Source: an endosymbiont of Galathealinum brachiosum (GTDB taxonomy: Bacteria > Pseudomonadota > Gammaproteobacteria > SZUA-229). From it: DNA of 64,000 nucleotides. The notes under the pieces are model-generated. The model did no database searches. It saw only the letters and a program-made list of their open reading frames with translations, and was not told the DNA's origin. Each line of letters opens with the position of its first letter. The stretch's first letter is position 1. The stretch is from assembly GCA_003349885.1 (NCBI GenBank), contig QFXC01000003.1, positions 62,001 to 126,000 on the forward strand, read 5' to 3'. The translations under genes and the position numbers were made by a program. This document shows, piece by piece, positions 53,220 to 62,175 of the stretch.

Positions 53220-53918
53220 CTATTTAACTTCAACAACCAGACGGGCTACAGGGTTCAACCAACGGTGTACGCGACTATCAATATCACTTATACCGCCTGT
53301 CGCATCTGTATCACCAATTACGCCACGGTGAATATGTATGTTGGTATTGTTTTCAGTATTTGCAACACCAGATGCACCTGTACCACTTTGACCAAGTGGG
53401 TCGCCGGGAATACCGGGTGCTCCTGGAGCACCGCCACCATTAACTATTTCATCATTCACTTCTGTGCCAGCATCATATCCGTTGAGGTAGTAAGTGTAAG
53501 TGCCAGCTTCAACTGGAATTGCTAATGAATCCAGCCCGACAAACCCGTCATTAGTGGGTAAAATCATGGCGGCTACAGAAAGATGAGTATTAATTTCCTG
53601 AGTAGATAATTCTAAACTAACGCTTTGTCCTGGCGCCATCAAACCATCAGCCGGGTTCGCATTAATATCAGCAGTAACTGCGGTTAAATCACTTACCAGA
53701 CCGGAAATATCACCCCCTTCAGCCATTGCTTGAAGACTCGCGGAAGCAGATGTATTGATTTCAAATATATGCTGGTCAGAAGCGTGCGCGCTAAAAATAA
53801 GTGGTGTAAAATGATTACCGTGAGTCAGGTTTGTAAAGGTAATGTTTAAGTCCTGTGCCGATGCATTGCCAATTGAGACGGCAGTTACTGCCATGGCTAG
53901 AAGTAGTTTCTTGTTCAT
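53220..53918 (-). CDS. Exported spondin-domain protein
   Basis: A 232 aa protein with a cleavable signal peptide (MNKKLLLAMAVTAVSIGNASA|QDLN). The spondin-type blocks are LNITFTNLTHGNHFTPLIFSAH, AAMILPTNDGFVGLDSL and YLNGYDAGTEVNDEIVN, with an inserted collagen-like Gly/Pro segment (GGGAPGAPGIPGDPLGQSG) and a His-rich NIHIHRGVIG. It is the first gene of a two-gene unit with the spondin lipoprotein. The mature chain lacks Cys. Likely periplasmic or extracellular. Confidence 0.87.
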   Translation of the reverse strand: MNKKLLLAMAVTAVSIGNASAQDLNITFTNLTHGNHFTPLIFSAHASDQHIFEINTSASASLQAMAEGGDISGLVSDLTAVTADINANPADGLMAPGQSVSLELSTQEINTHLSVAAMILPTNDGFVGLDSLAIPVEAGTYTYYLNGYDAGTEVNDEIVNGGGAPGAPGIPGDPLGQSGTGASGVANTENNTNIHIHRGVIGDTDATGGISDIDSRVHRWLNPVARLVVEVK

Positions 53919-54154
53919 ATCGATTCCTTGTTATAGTTAGATAGTTACAGCAAGGATATGTTGCACTTGAAATATCAACCCAAAATCACAGAAATCTCAC
54001 GAAAGTTTAACATTTGATGTTTATCTGGATTTTATATAATCGACTGATATCTGATTGAAAATGAGCCGGTAATGATGAGGTGTAGAGATACTCTAGAAAT
54101 TCAGACTATATAATGGTTCGGGAATAGATAATATTATTGAATCAGGTCAGTAAA

Positions 54155-54730
54155 TTAATCACAGCGTGGGTCACTATTTTGTGTCCAACGAATTAAAAAA
54201 TCTGGAACAGGTAGTGAATCACAGCCATGGTCCTGTTCGCAAATCATATCCCATTCAGGTTCGGCTTTCTGGTGACATTCGAAACAGTTTCCTCCAAATT
54301 TATTAATTACCTGAGTTGTTCCCCTGACTTTTATTTTCGAACCCTCTTCTGAAACATCCAGTTCAAAGAACTCCCAGTCATTTGTTTTTGGGCTCCAGCC
54401 ATTATGATGTTTGATCATAACTTCGGCAGGAATTAACTGTACGATAGAGCCGGGTGGATATTTGGCTCCATTTTTAGAATTTGCAGCTATTATGGTTGCG
54501 TCTAAATTACCCAGAATGTTTCCAACAAAAAAACCGCGGACAGGCTGCATTTTTTTCAGGCAAACAAACGTATCTTTAGTAACTGTAATAGCTTTTTTAG
54601 GGTCAGTTATATTTTTTTCTACATAAGCGGGTGTTTCGTTTTCAGCACTAAAAATAGCGCAACCTGCATAACTTAATGGCCATAAGAAAATCAGTAATAT
54701 GGTTGTCTGCTTAATAAAGTGTTCAATCAT
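54155..54730 (-). CDS. Monohaem c-type cytochrome lipoprotein, cytochrome P460-like
   Basis: A 191 aa exported protein. The signal ends at a lipobox-like YAGC (Cys24). One haem c motif is present, GGNCFECHQKAEPEWD (Cys149, Cys152, His153), followed by ICEQDHGC typical of this group. The middle part (YPPGSIVQLIPAEVMIKHH; WEFFELDVSEEG) is a P460-like beta fold. It starts 16 bases downstream of the MobA-like gene and thus is the last gene of the molybdenum-hydroxylase operon. It may pass electrons from the hydroxylase to the respiratory chain, which is inferred from position. Confidence 0.8.
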   Translation of the reverse strand: MIEHFIKQTTILLIFLWPLSYAGCAIFSAENETPAYVEKNITDPKKAITVTKDTFVCLKKMQPVRGFFVGNILGNLDATIIAANSKNGAKYPPGSIVQLIPAEVMIKHHNGWSPKTNDWEFFELDVSEEGSKIKVRGTTQVINKFGGNCFECHQKAEPEWDMICEQDHGCDSLPVPDFLIRWTQNSDPRCD

Positions 54731-54746
54731 ATAATCTTGCCTGTTA

Positions 54747-55313
54747 TCAATTTATATCGCTTATTGTATCTATATCTTTGATTATGCCTGCGTCATTGAC
54801 ATCAATAAGCTTCAGATATTTCTTATTATTTTTTATTATGTCCCTTGCTCCTTTATCATTACATAATTCAGCCAGTTCAGGAAAAAAATGTTTGCTGAAT
54901 AAAACAGGGTGACCTCTCTTTCCCTTATAAGTTGGAGCAATGATGCATTTATTGTTATTTAACTGTTGAGATATGCTGTTAATCGTTTCAACTTTAATAA
55001 AGGGCATATCGGCCAGAGCAATTAAGCAGGCGTCTGTTTTTTTTATTTCATTAATAGCGCAGGCAATGCTGCTACCCATGCCATTATGAGATCGGGTATT
55101 TGTTATAACGGTATAATGGTTGTTAGTAAATAATTTTAGTAGTCTGGTTGAGTCTGGACTAATGACAGCAATGCTATGCGGGCAGGCCTGTAATAATGTT
55201 TCTGCTGCCTGTAATGCGATGGTTTTACCATTATCCAGAACGTGTATTAGTTTGTTTGTGCCAAACCGGGTGCTCTGACCTGCCGCTAGTAGAATGCCGG
55301 TTATTTTACTCAT
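54747..55313 (-). CDS. mocA: MobA-like nucleotidyltransferase (MocA type, cytidylyl)
   Basis: A 188 aa NTP-transferase with the signature GILLAAGQSTRFGTNKL, then IALADMPFIKVETI and CIIAPTYKGKRGHPVLFS. This matches the MocA group, which attaches CMP to molybdopterin for enzymes of the xanthine oxidase family. Its start overlaps the stop of the XdhC-like gene by four bases (ATGA), in keeping with a joint role in maturing the neighbouring molybdenum hydroxylase. Confidence 0.88.
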   Translation of the reverse strand: MSKITGILLAAGQSTRFGTNKLIHVLDNGKTIALQAAETLLQACPHSIAVISPDSTRLLKLFTNNHYTVITNTRSHNGMGSSIACAINEIKKTDACLIALADMPFIKVETINSISQQLNNNKCIIAPTYKGKRGHPVLFSKHFFPELAELCNDKGARDIIKNNKKYLKLIDVNDAGIIKDIDTISDIN

Positions 55314-56320
55314 GCAACATTAATATTATTTTGTGCAATCTGGCTTTTGCCATCATTCGATATATTTACAGATAAATTTCTGTTAGCAGTAATATCCGCC
55401 ATAATTGAAACAGCAATTTCTGCAGGTGTGTGGCTACCTATTGGTAAACCAACTGGAGCGTGTAACTGTTTTATCTGCAGTGGTGAGAGCTCCAGTTCTG
55501 CCAGACGTTTACGACGATTATCATTATTGCGTTTTGAGCCAAGTGAGCCTACATAAAAACAGTTAAGCGTTAAGGCTTCTAATAGAGCCATATCATCAAG
55601 TTTCGGATCGTGAGTGAGGGTTAATACGATTGAGCGTTGGTGGTTACTTATTTCTTTAACGGCATCATCAGGCATTATTTTAATTAGTTCTATTTCTTTT
55701 AACGGCCAGGCTATTTGATATTCTTCTCTCGGGTCACATACAATAATATGATAATTGAGCATCAAACCAATTTGTGCCACGTATTGTGATAAATGACCCG
55801 CACCAATTAGTAGTATTGTCCAGGCAGGGCCAAATACTTTTTTAATCGTATTGTCGTGATAACTAAACTCATCTGTAGCACTGGCCGGGTGCAGGCTAAC
55901 TTCACCTGTGTTTAAACATACACGTCGACAAACCAGCTGACCTTTGTTTATTTTATTTATAATCGTTTCAAGTTGTAATCTGTTTTCTAACTGCTCAACT
56001 AATAATTCGATCCTGCCACCACAGGGCAAACCTGAGCGTTCAGCCAGCTGGTTATTGCTACCATAGGCAAGGGTAGTGGGGTGGTTGTTTTTTTCGTTAT
56101 TTGTTAGTTGGTTTTGTTTAACTCTACTGAGTAAATCTTCTTCAATACAACCACCAGAGACAGAACCGGCGTGTAGTCCATCACTACGTATAATCATTAG
56201 TGAGCCGACCGGTCTGGGTGATGAACCCCATGTTTTCAAAACAGTGATGAGTGTGATCTGGTGACCCTGTTTCAGCCAGTTGAGAGCGGTTTGTAATATT
56301 TCCTGATCACTGTCGAGCAT
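55310..56320 (-). CDS. xdhC: XdhC/CoxI-family molybdenum-cofactor insertion protein
   Basis: A 336 aa XdhC/CoxF-type protein. It starts at ATG 56320 (AGGAAAGAG upstream). A longer in-frame start at 56392 would overlap the hydroxylase gene. The N-terminal XdhC domain has ITVLKTWGSSPRPVGSLMII and GSVSGGCIEEDLL. The C-terminal Rossmann domain has WTILLIGAGHLSQYVAQIG, VCDPREEY, LTHDPKLDD and YVGSLGSKRNND. Such proteins bind and sulfurate the Mo cofactor and insert it in partner enzymes. It starts 10 bases after the hydroxylase stop. Confidence 0.92.
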   Translation of the reverse strand: MLDSDQEILQTALNWLKQGHQITLITVLKTWGSSPRPVGSLMIIRSDGLHAGSVSGGCIEEDLLSRVKQNQLTNNEKNNHPTTLAYGSNNQLAERSGLPCGGRIELLVEQLENRLQLETIINKINKGQLVCRRVCLNTGEVSLHPASATDEFSYHDNTIKKVFGPAWTILLIGAGHLSQYVAQIGLMLNYHIIVCDPREEYQIAWPLKEIELIKIMPDDAVKEISNHQRSIVLTLTHDPKLDDMALLEALTLNCFYVGSLGSKRNNDNRRKRLAELELSPLQIKQLHAPVGLPIGSHTPAEIAVSIMADITANRNLSVNISNDGKSQIAQNNINVA

Positions 56321-56330
56321 TTTCTCTTTC

Positions 56331-58547
56331 CTAAACGTTTTGAGGTAACGGAAGTTGATAATATCGTTTACCCGTAACAGCATACAATGCATTGGCTACT
56401 GCTGGTGCAATAACTGGAGTAGCGGGTTCACCTACACCACTGGGTGGCAGTGATGATTTTATAATATGTACTTCAACAGAAGGCATCTGATTTAAACGTA
56501 ATACAGTGTAATCATGAAAGTTAGACTGTTCAACCAGACCGTCCTTTAATGTTATTTTACTCGTAAGGGCCGCGGACAAGCCATAACCCATTCCACCTTC
56601 CATCTGTGCACGAATCACATCAGGGTTAACCGCTACACCGCAGTCAACTGCAATAATGACCCGGTCAACACTAAAACTACTGTCATCATGCACGGTAACT
56701 TCAGCTACCTGAGCAACAAATGTATTAAACGATTCGTGTACTGCTATACCGCGGCCACGACCTTTTTTAAGCGTTTTATTCCAGCCCGCTTTTTCTGCGG
56801 CCAGTTCCATTACCGCCAGATGACGGGGGTGCTTTTTCAGCAATTCACGCCGAAAGGAAAATGCATCCTGTTTTGCTGCACTGGCAAGTTCATCAATAAA
56901 TGTTTCAACAGAAAATGCTGTGTGCGTTGAACCTACTGAGCGCCACCACTGAACCGGTACGGGTAATACGGGAGTATGTAAATCAACCTTTATGTTATCA
57001 ATGGTATAGGGAATGTTCGCAGCACCTTCTACTGATGTTCCATCAATGCCATCTTTAATTAACCCGCCTTCAAATGCGGTGCCAGCTATAATTGATTGCC
57101 CGACAATGCGGTGTTGCCATGCAACAGGATTACCTTTTTTGTCGAGCGCCGCTTTTAGTGTGTGGTAATAAAGCGGGCGATAATAACCATTTTGCGTATC
57201 ATCTTCCCTTGACCAGACTAACTTAACAGGGGCTTTACCATTTATTGCTTTAGCAATAGTAGCCGCTTCTACAATATAATCAGAGTGAGGGTTTCCACGT
57301 CGGCCAAATGAGCCACCGGCGAAGAGCATATTGATTTTTACCTGTTCAGGTTTAATGCCAAGTGTTTTAGCGACTGCAAGCTGATCCAGTGTCTGTATCT
57401 GAGCACCATTCCATATTTCTACGCCATTATCATTAATCTGAATAACACAGTTCATTGGTTCCATTGTGCCATGGGCAAGATACGGGTATTCATAACTTGC
57501 TTCTAAAACTGTCGCGGCATTTTTAAAAGCCAGTTTTATATCACCATCTGCCCTTGCAGACAGACCTTCTTTTTTTGCCAGTTGTTTATAGTTGTCGAGA
57601 ATTTCATCACTACTCTTTTTAAATGCCTGAGTGTTGTCCCATTCAATCGTTAAAGCGTCACGGCCTTTTTTAGCGTTCCAGTAATTATCTGCAAGCACAG
57701 CTATGCCATTAGGTATCTGTACTACATCAGATACACCTTTTGTTTTTCTGGCTTTATCTGCATTAAAAGATTTTACGTTTGCGCCAAAGCGGGGTGGGTG
57801 AGCGACCACTGCGGTTAGCATTCCGGGTAATTTTATATCCTGTGTATAAATAGCTTTACCATTCGTTTTTCCCCGGCTGTCTTTTCTGTGTAGTTTGCTA
57901 CCAATAAGAACAAAATCGTCCGGATCTTTTAACAGTACATCTTCTGGAACGGTCTGATGTGATGCGGCTTTAGCTAACTCGCCAAAACTGGCAGACTGGT
58001 TTGAGGTGTTATGAATGACACGCCCCTGTTTAACGTCAATATCATTTTCTTCAACCTGCCATTGCTGAGCGGCCGCACTCACTAACATGTGACGTGCAGT
58101 AGCACCGGCTTTGCGCATTTGTGTATAGGCATTTGCAATGGCAGTACTACCACCTGTGCCCTGAGTCGGGCCCCAGAATAAATTGTTATAGAGTTTGGCA
58201 TCAGCCGGAGCGGCTTCATATTTAATCTGACTCCAGTCTGCATCCAGTTCTTCTGCAACCAGTGTGGCCAGGCCCGTGTGGCTTCCCTGACCCATTTCAA
58301 GATGTTTCATTATTACCGTAACCGTATTGTCTGTGCCAATGCGTACAAATGCATTTACATCAAATTCTTCGGTTACATCAACAGCAATTTTGTCACCCGC
58401 AATTCCCGGGCCGGCTTCTACGTTACTGCCTGATTTGTCATTACATCCGCCCAGATACACTCCTAGAGTTAAACCTGCACTAACGGTTGCGCCTTTAATT
58501 AAAAAGTTACGACGACTTACATTAATTACATGATTATCTTTACTCAT
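56331..58547 (-). CDS. Molybdopterin-binding subunit of a xanthine-dehydrogenase-family hydroxylase (IorB-like)
   Basis: A 738 aa Mo subunit with a twin-arginine signal (VSRRNFLIKGATVSAG), so it is exported folded to the periplasm. Blocks for the Mo cofactor include MKHLEMGQGSHTGLATLVAEEL, the central GGSFGRRG and WRSVGSTHTAFSVETFIDELA, and close to the C-terminus the active-site segment PPSGVGEPATPVIAPAVANA with the catalytic Glu. It resembles isoquinoline 1-oxidoreductase and aldehyde dehydrogenase large subunits. The substrate cannot be told. It pairs with the 2Fe-2S protein 12 bases upstream and lacks an FAD subunit, so electrons probably leave by a cytochrome. Confidence 0.92.
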   Translation of the reverse strand: MSKDNHVINVSRRNFLIKGATVSAGLTLGVYLGGCNDKSGSNVEAGPGIAGDKIAVDVTEEFDVNAFVRIGTDNTVTVIMKHLEMGQGSHTGLATLVAEELDADWSQIKYEAAPADAKLYNNLFWGPTQGTGGSTAIANAYTQMRKAGATARHMLVSAAAQQWQVEENDIDVKQGRVIHNTSNQSASFGELAKAASHQTVPEDVLLKDPDDFVLIGSKLHRKDSRGKTNGKAIYTQDIKLPGMLTAVVAHPPRFGANVKSFNADKARKTKGVSDVVQIPNGIAVLADNYWNAKKGRDALTIEWDNTQAFKKSSDEILDNYKQLAKKEGLSARADGDIKLAFKNAATVLEASYEYPYLAHGTMEPMNCVIQINDNGVEIWNGAQIQTLDQLAVAKTLGIKPEQVKINMLFAGGSFGRRGNPHSDYIVEAATIAKAINGKAPVKLVWSREDDTQNGYYRPLYYHTLKAALDKKGNPVAWQHRIVGQSIIAGTAFEGGLIKDGIDGTSVEGAANIPYTIDNIKVDLHTPVLPVPVQWWRSVGSTHTAFSVETFIDELASAAKQDAFSFRRELLKKHPRHLAVMELAAEKAGWNKTLKKGRGRGIAVHESFNTFVAQVAEVTVHDDSSFSVDRVIIAVDCGVAVNPDVIRAQMEGGMGYGLSAALTSKITLKDGLVEQSNFHDYTVLRLNQMPSVEVHIIKSSLPPSGVGEPATPVIAPAVANALYAVTGKRYYQLPLPQNV

Positions 58548-58559
58548 TTCAGCGATCCT

Positions 58560-59015
58560 TTATGCGAGAGTTTTAGCGGCCTGATGTATGGCAGCACGAA
58601 TACGTACATAGGTATTACATCTACATATATTGCCAGACATGGCAGCATCAATGTCTTTATCGCTGGGGCTGGGGTTATGGGTAAGTAAATCGATGGCCTG
58701 CATAACCTGACCGGACTGACAATAGCCGCACTGGGCAACATCAAGGTCTTGCCATGCATCCTGAACAGCTTTGGCAGGGCTGGAGCTTACACCTTCTATG
58801 GTTGTTATTTTTTTGTTCTCTACTGCACTGACAGGGGTAACACAGGAACGAGTTGCAATGCCATCCACATGCACCGTACAGGCTCCGCACTGTGACATTC
58901 CGCAACCAAACTTGGTGCCGGTTAGATTAACTACATCACGAATAGCCCAGAGCAATGGCATGTCGGGCTCGACATCCAGAGTATGGCTTTTGTTATTGAT
59001 AGTGAGTTTGATCAT
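58560..59015 (-). CDS. [2Fe-2S] subunit of xanthine-dehydrogenase-family hydroxylase (IorA-like)
   Basis: A 151 aa small subunit with two [2Fe-2S] sites. The N-terminal plant-ferredoxin-type motif is GTKFGCGMSQCGACTVHVDG with a further Cys in RSCVTP, and the C-terminal helical domain carries CGYCQSGQVM and GNICRCNTY. AAGGAGCTG upstream points to ATG 59015; an ATG at 59033 is also in frame but lies before the ribosome site. It is the first gene of the five-gene operon that ends with the haem lipoprotein. Confidence 0.94.
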   Translation of the reverse strand: MIKLTINNKSHTLDVEPDMPLLWAIRDVVNLTGTKFGCGMSQCGACTVHVDGIATRSCVTPVSAVENKKITTIEGVSSSPAKAVQDAWQDLDVAQCGYCQSGQVMQAIDLLTHNPSPSDKDIDAAMSGNICRCNTYVRIRAAIHQAAKTLA

Positions 59016-59195
59016 TTCCAGCTCCTTTGTCATTTGATGCGTTTGAGTTTAGCAGGTAATTAAGTTGATTGTGATGAGTTGAGACAGGGCATGGAGCTTT
59101 TAACAATAATACTGTCGATTAATACAGGTTTAAATATGGTATTTTCAGGTTATTATCTGATGCTGAAGGTGTTTAATACATGAGGTAAGAAATAA

Positions 59196-60110
59196 CTATT
59201 CGGTATCTTTCCAGCCTTTATCCCAGGGGGCTTTTAACCAGTTCATAAAATGTTTGAAGAAACCGGCTTTTTTCTTTTTGGCTTCAGTTTCATTTTCTAT
59301 ATTTTCAACAGTTTCTTCTTTAGGTGGATTGATAATTACTTCCACTTCTTCAACCACCTGTGGGGCACCGGATAATTCAATGCTTTCATACATGATAGGC
59401 ATTTCTTCAAGAGACTTTCCAGATTCGAAATGATCTGAATTATTTTTTAATTCAGATTTTATTTCGGATAGAATTTTTTTAACTTCTTCAGGGCAGTCAT
59501 CCTGTTTTAATAAAACATTAACGTCAGACTGTAAACTACTCATATCTTTTTTAATTAAATTACGACATTCACCTTCTTTAACTTCCAGCGACATTATCTG
59601 ATTTTTAATGAACGATTCAGGTACCGGCAGGTTGAAAGCATTTACCAGCGCTTTACGGGTTTTAAGTGTAATACGTAGCGTAATGGATGCCTGTGATTTC
59701 TTTTTGAAACTATTTACAAAATCATGGTAGTCATCTTTTAAGGCATCTGTCAGTTTAGTACCTGTCGCACCCAGTTCCTGCTCAAGTAACTCATTACTCT
59801 TTTGTGAAATTTCCAGCACATGTTTAATATCACGATCTATTTTTACATCTGTTGCAGACAGGGTGTTTTTAAGTGTTGTAGTGGGTTTTTCTTTCAGACT
59901 TTCCGTAAGTGTTTTGAATTTTGTAACTATCTTTTCAGGAATTTGAGCTGCTGATTTGCCCATTAGAATAACGGATTGTAATCCCTGATGCAGTTGATGA
60001 AGCATACTGGTGAGTTTGACCAGTTTCTGTAATGCAGCACGTTTCTGCTTGATGATTTCAAGGTCGGTAGTATGGCTTTGACGGTTAATACCACCCTGTA
60101 ATTGTGACAT
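59196..60110 (-). CDS. Helix-rich cytoplasmic protein of unknown function
   Basis: A 304 aa protein, mostly charged helices with heptad-like patterns (LQKLVKLTSMLHQLHQGLQS; KHVLEISQKSNELLEQELG). It has an acidic linker (~240-280, VEEVEVIINPPKEETVENIE) and a C-terminal basic/aromatic segment KKKKAGFFKHFMNWLKAPWD that could bind membrane as an amphipathic helix. No signal peptide. Two Cys only (ECRNL, DDCPEE). I recognise no family. It is divergent from the haem MCP gene and may share its control region. Confidence 0.65.
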   Translation of the reverse strand: MSQLQGGINRQSHTTDLEIIKQKRAALQKLVKLTSMLHQLHQGLQSVILMGKSAAQIPEKIVTKFKTLTESLKEKPTTTLKNTLSATDVKIDRDIKHVLEISQKSNELLEQELGATGTKLTDALKDDYHDFVNSFKKKSQASITLRITLKTRKALVNAFNLPVPESFIKNQIMSLEVKEGECRNLIKKDMSSLQSDVNVLLKQDDCPEEVKKILSEIKSELKNNSDHFESGKSLEEMPIMYESIELSGAPQVVEEVEVIINPPKEETVENIENETEAKKKKAGFFKHFMNWLKAPWDKGWKDTE

Positions 60111-60197
60111 GTATAAAAGCTCTTAAATTAATCGATAATATGAATATAGTTGATAGTTATCATAAAATGAGTCAGTTCCTGAGAATACGGCAGTTTG

Positions 60198-60228
60198 TTG
60201 TCATTTCTTAATAAATAACACCTATAAT
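60198..60228 (+). promoter_or_regulatory. Possible sigma-70 promoter of the haem-c MCP
   Basis: TTGTCA (60198-60203) and TATAAT (60223-60228) are separated by 19 bases, slightly more than optimal. They lie 36-66 bases upstream of ATG 60264. AATCGAGAAAT supplies a weak ribosome site. Confidence 0.35.
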
Positions 60229-60263
60229 ACACAAGATATAGATAAAATTAAATCGAGAAATTT

Positions 60264-61964
60264 ATGGCTGTTTTAAATAAAAATAGTATTTTCTGGCGTT
60301 TATTTATTCCATTTATTGTTATTTATATAATCGGTATTCTCATTGCTTTTATTTATATTCCCCGCCTTCTTGAACAGAATGTTATACAGAATGCAGTAGT
60401 GACTGCTGAGAATAATGTCAAACAATTCAAAGTGCTACGTAAGTATTATGTCAATAACGTTATAAAAAAAGTACTTAAGGGTTCAGATTTAAAACCTTCT
60501 TTTAATCATCAGGAAGATCCTGGTGCTGTTCCATTACCAGCCACTTTGATTCATGATCTGAGTGAGTTATTAACAGAGGCCGGTACCAGTCTTAAATTAT
60601 ATAGTGCATATCCATTTCCAAACCGGGCTGGCAGAGAAAATGACCAGTTTGGCAATGATGCATGGGCTGCTTTATCCATTGATACGGGGCAATCATTTGT
60701 AAAAGTGGAAAATATTGCTGGCATTACAAATGTCAGGGTGGGTATTGCAGATACTATGGTGAGTAGTGCCTGTGTCAGTTGTCATAACAGTCATCCACTA
60801 ACACCAAAAAATGACTGGCAACTGGATGATTTGCGCGGTGTTCTTGAGATTAATATACCTATTGATGATCAACTGGCCGCAGTCAATCAGGTAAGTATGC
60901 TGGTTGTAAGCGGAATCATTATTGCAGCACTTATGTTTATGGGAATCTTTTTCTTTACTTACCAGATGTTTATTCAGAAAAAGCTAACCGATATCAATGA
61001 AGCATTATCGGATATTGCTGAGGGGGATGGTGATTTAACCAAGCGGATAAAAGTAGAAGGTAAGGATGAAGTTAGTTTAATCGCTGGATCATTTAATCTA
61101 TTTATTGAGAAGCTACAAATTATTATTAGAGATCTTAATAGTTATACCCTGAATTTATCTGCAGCAGCAGAACAGGTGTCGATAATATCAGAACAAACGA
61201 ACACAAGTTTGCAGGATCAGCATATGCAAACAGATCAATTGGCAACAGCGATGAATGAAATGACCGCAACCGTACAGGAAGTGGCCCTGAATGCTCAAAC
61301 TGCATCCCACAGTGCAGAAACAGCTAAAACTCAGACATCAGAAGGCTTCAACATAGTTAAACAGAGTATTACGCAAATTGATTCACTTGCGACTAATATT
61401 ACAACAGCAGCGGAAGCAATTAAGCAGCTTGAGAAAGACTCTGAAATCATAGGTGGCGTATTAGATGTTATTAAGGGTATTGCAGAACAAACTAATTTGT
61501 TGGCTTTAAATGCTGCTATAGAAGCTGCAAGAGCTGGTGAACAGGGCAGAGGTTTTGCGGTTGTTGCAGATGAAGTGCGAACCCTTGCTTCAAGAACTCA
61601 GGAATCAACCAGTGAAATTGAACGTATGATTCAGCAACTGCAATCGGCATCAAAAAATGCGGTCGTTGAAATGGGAAATAGCCAGGAAAGCTCAAGTGCT
61701 GGAAAGCAAAAAATGGCAGAGGCGGGTTCCGCATTATCAAAAATTCAGGATGCGGTTGATTCTATTTCCGAACAGAACTTACTGATAGCAAGTGCGGCGG
61801 AGGAGCAGAATAATGTAGCAGAAGAAATTAACCGTAATGTGGTAACAATCAATACGGTTGGTGAGTCTACTGCCGAAGGGGCCAAACAAACGTCAGCATC
61901 AAGTATTGATCTGGCTGATATTGCAAATAAGTTACAGCAATTAGTTCAGCAGTTTAAGGTTTAA
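60264..61964 (+). CDS. Methyl-accepting chemotaxis protein with periplasmic haem-c (Tll0287/DUF3365-like) sensor
   Basis: A 566 aa MCP: TM1 (~10-32), a ~175-residue periplasmic domain of the DUF3365/Tll0287 type ([18 protein letters not shown] is characteristic) with a c-type haem motif CVSCHNSHP (Cys170, Cys173, His174), TM2 (~208-228), HAMP with [16 protein letters not shown], and signalling hairpin tip [20 protein letters not shown]. It likely senses redox state, O2 or NO through haem and reports to CheA/CheW. It stands outside the che operon and lacks the IPxGFxR tail of the two MCPs there. Confidence 0.93.
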   Translation: MAVLNKNSIFWRLFIPFIVIYIIGILIAFIYIPRLLEQNVIQNAVVTAENNVKQFKVLRKYYVNNVIKKVLKGSDLKPSFNHQEDPGAVPLPATLIHDLSELLTEAGTSLKLYSAYPFPNRAGRENDQFGNDAWAALSIDTGQSFVKVENIAGITNVRVGIADTMVSSACVSCHNSHPLTPKNDWQLDDLRGVLEINIPIDDQLAAVNQVSMLVVSGIIIAALMFMGIFFFTYQMFIQKKLTDINEALSDIAEGDGDLTKRIKVEGKDEVSLIAGSFNLFIEKLQIIIRDLNSYTLNLSAAAEQVSIISEQTNTSLQDQHMQTDQLATAMNEMTATVQEVALNAQTASHSAETAKTQTSEGFNIVKQSITQIDSLATNITTAAEAIKQLEKDSEIIGGVLDVIKGIAEQTNLLALNAAIEAARAGEQGRGFAVVADEVRTLASRTQESTSEIERMIQQLQSASKNAVVEMGNSQESSSAGKQKMAEAGSALSKIQDAVDSISEQNLLIASAAEEQNNVAEEINRNVVTINTVGESTAEGAKQTSASSIDLADIANKLQQLVQQFKV

Positions 61965-62175
61965 TTGTTAAGCTAGAAATAGTTAGTTTATTGAAAAGAT
62001 CTGCTTTTAACGAGAGTCAGAGTGATGAGTTCTGGATTATCAAGGGGGAGCTCTGATGTGTCTGATTCCTCAGGTTGAGTATCATAGAATGCCCTGTCAT
62101 TGTCGCAGATCAGTCACAAATAAGTGAAATTTAACCTAAAATACCTGTATACCTTTAAATAAGCAGACATTTTGT

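Noticed and set aside
61965..62175. Gene or structured RNA between the haem MCP and the HD-GYP gene
   Set aside because: No frame of useful length and no strong hairpin was found in this 211-base spacer.
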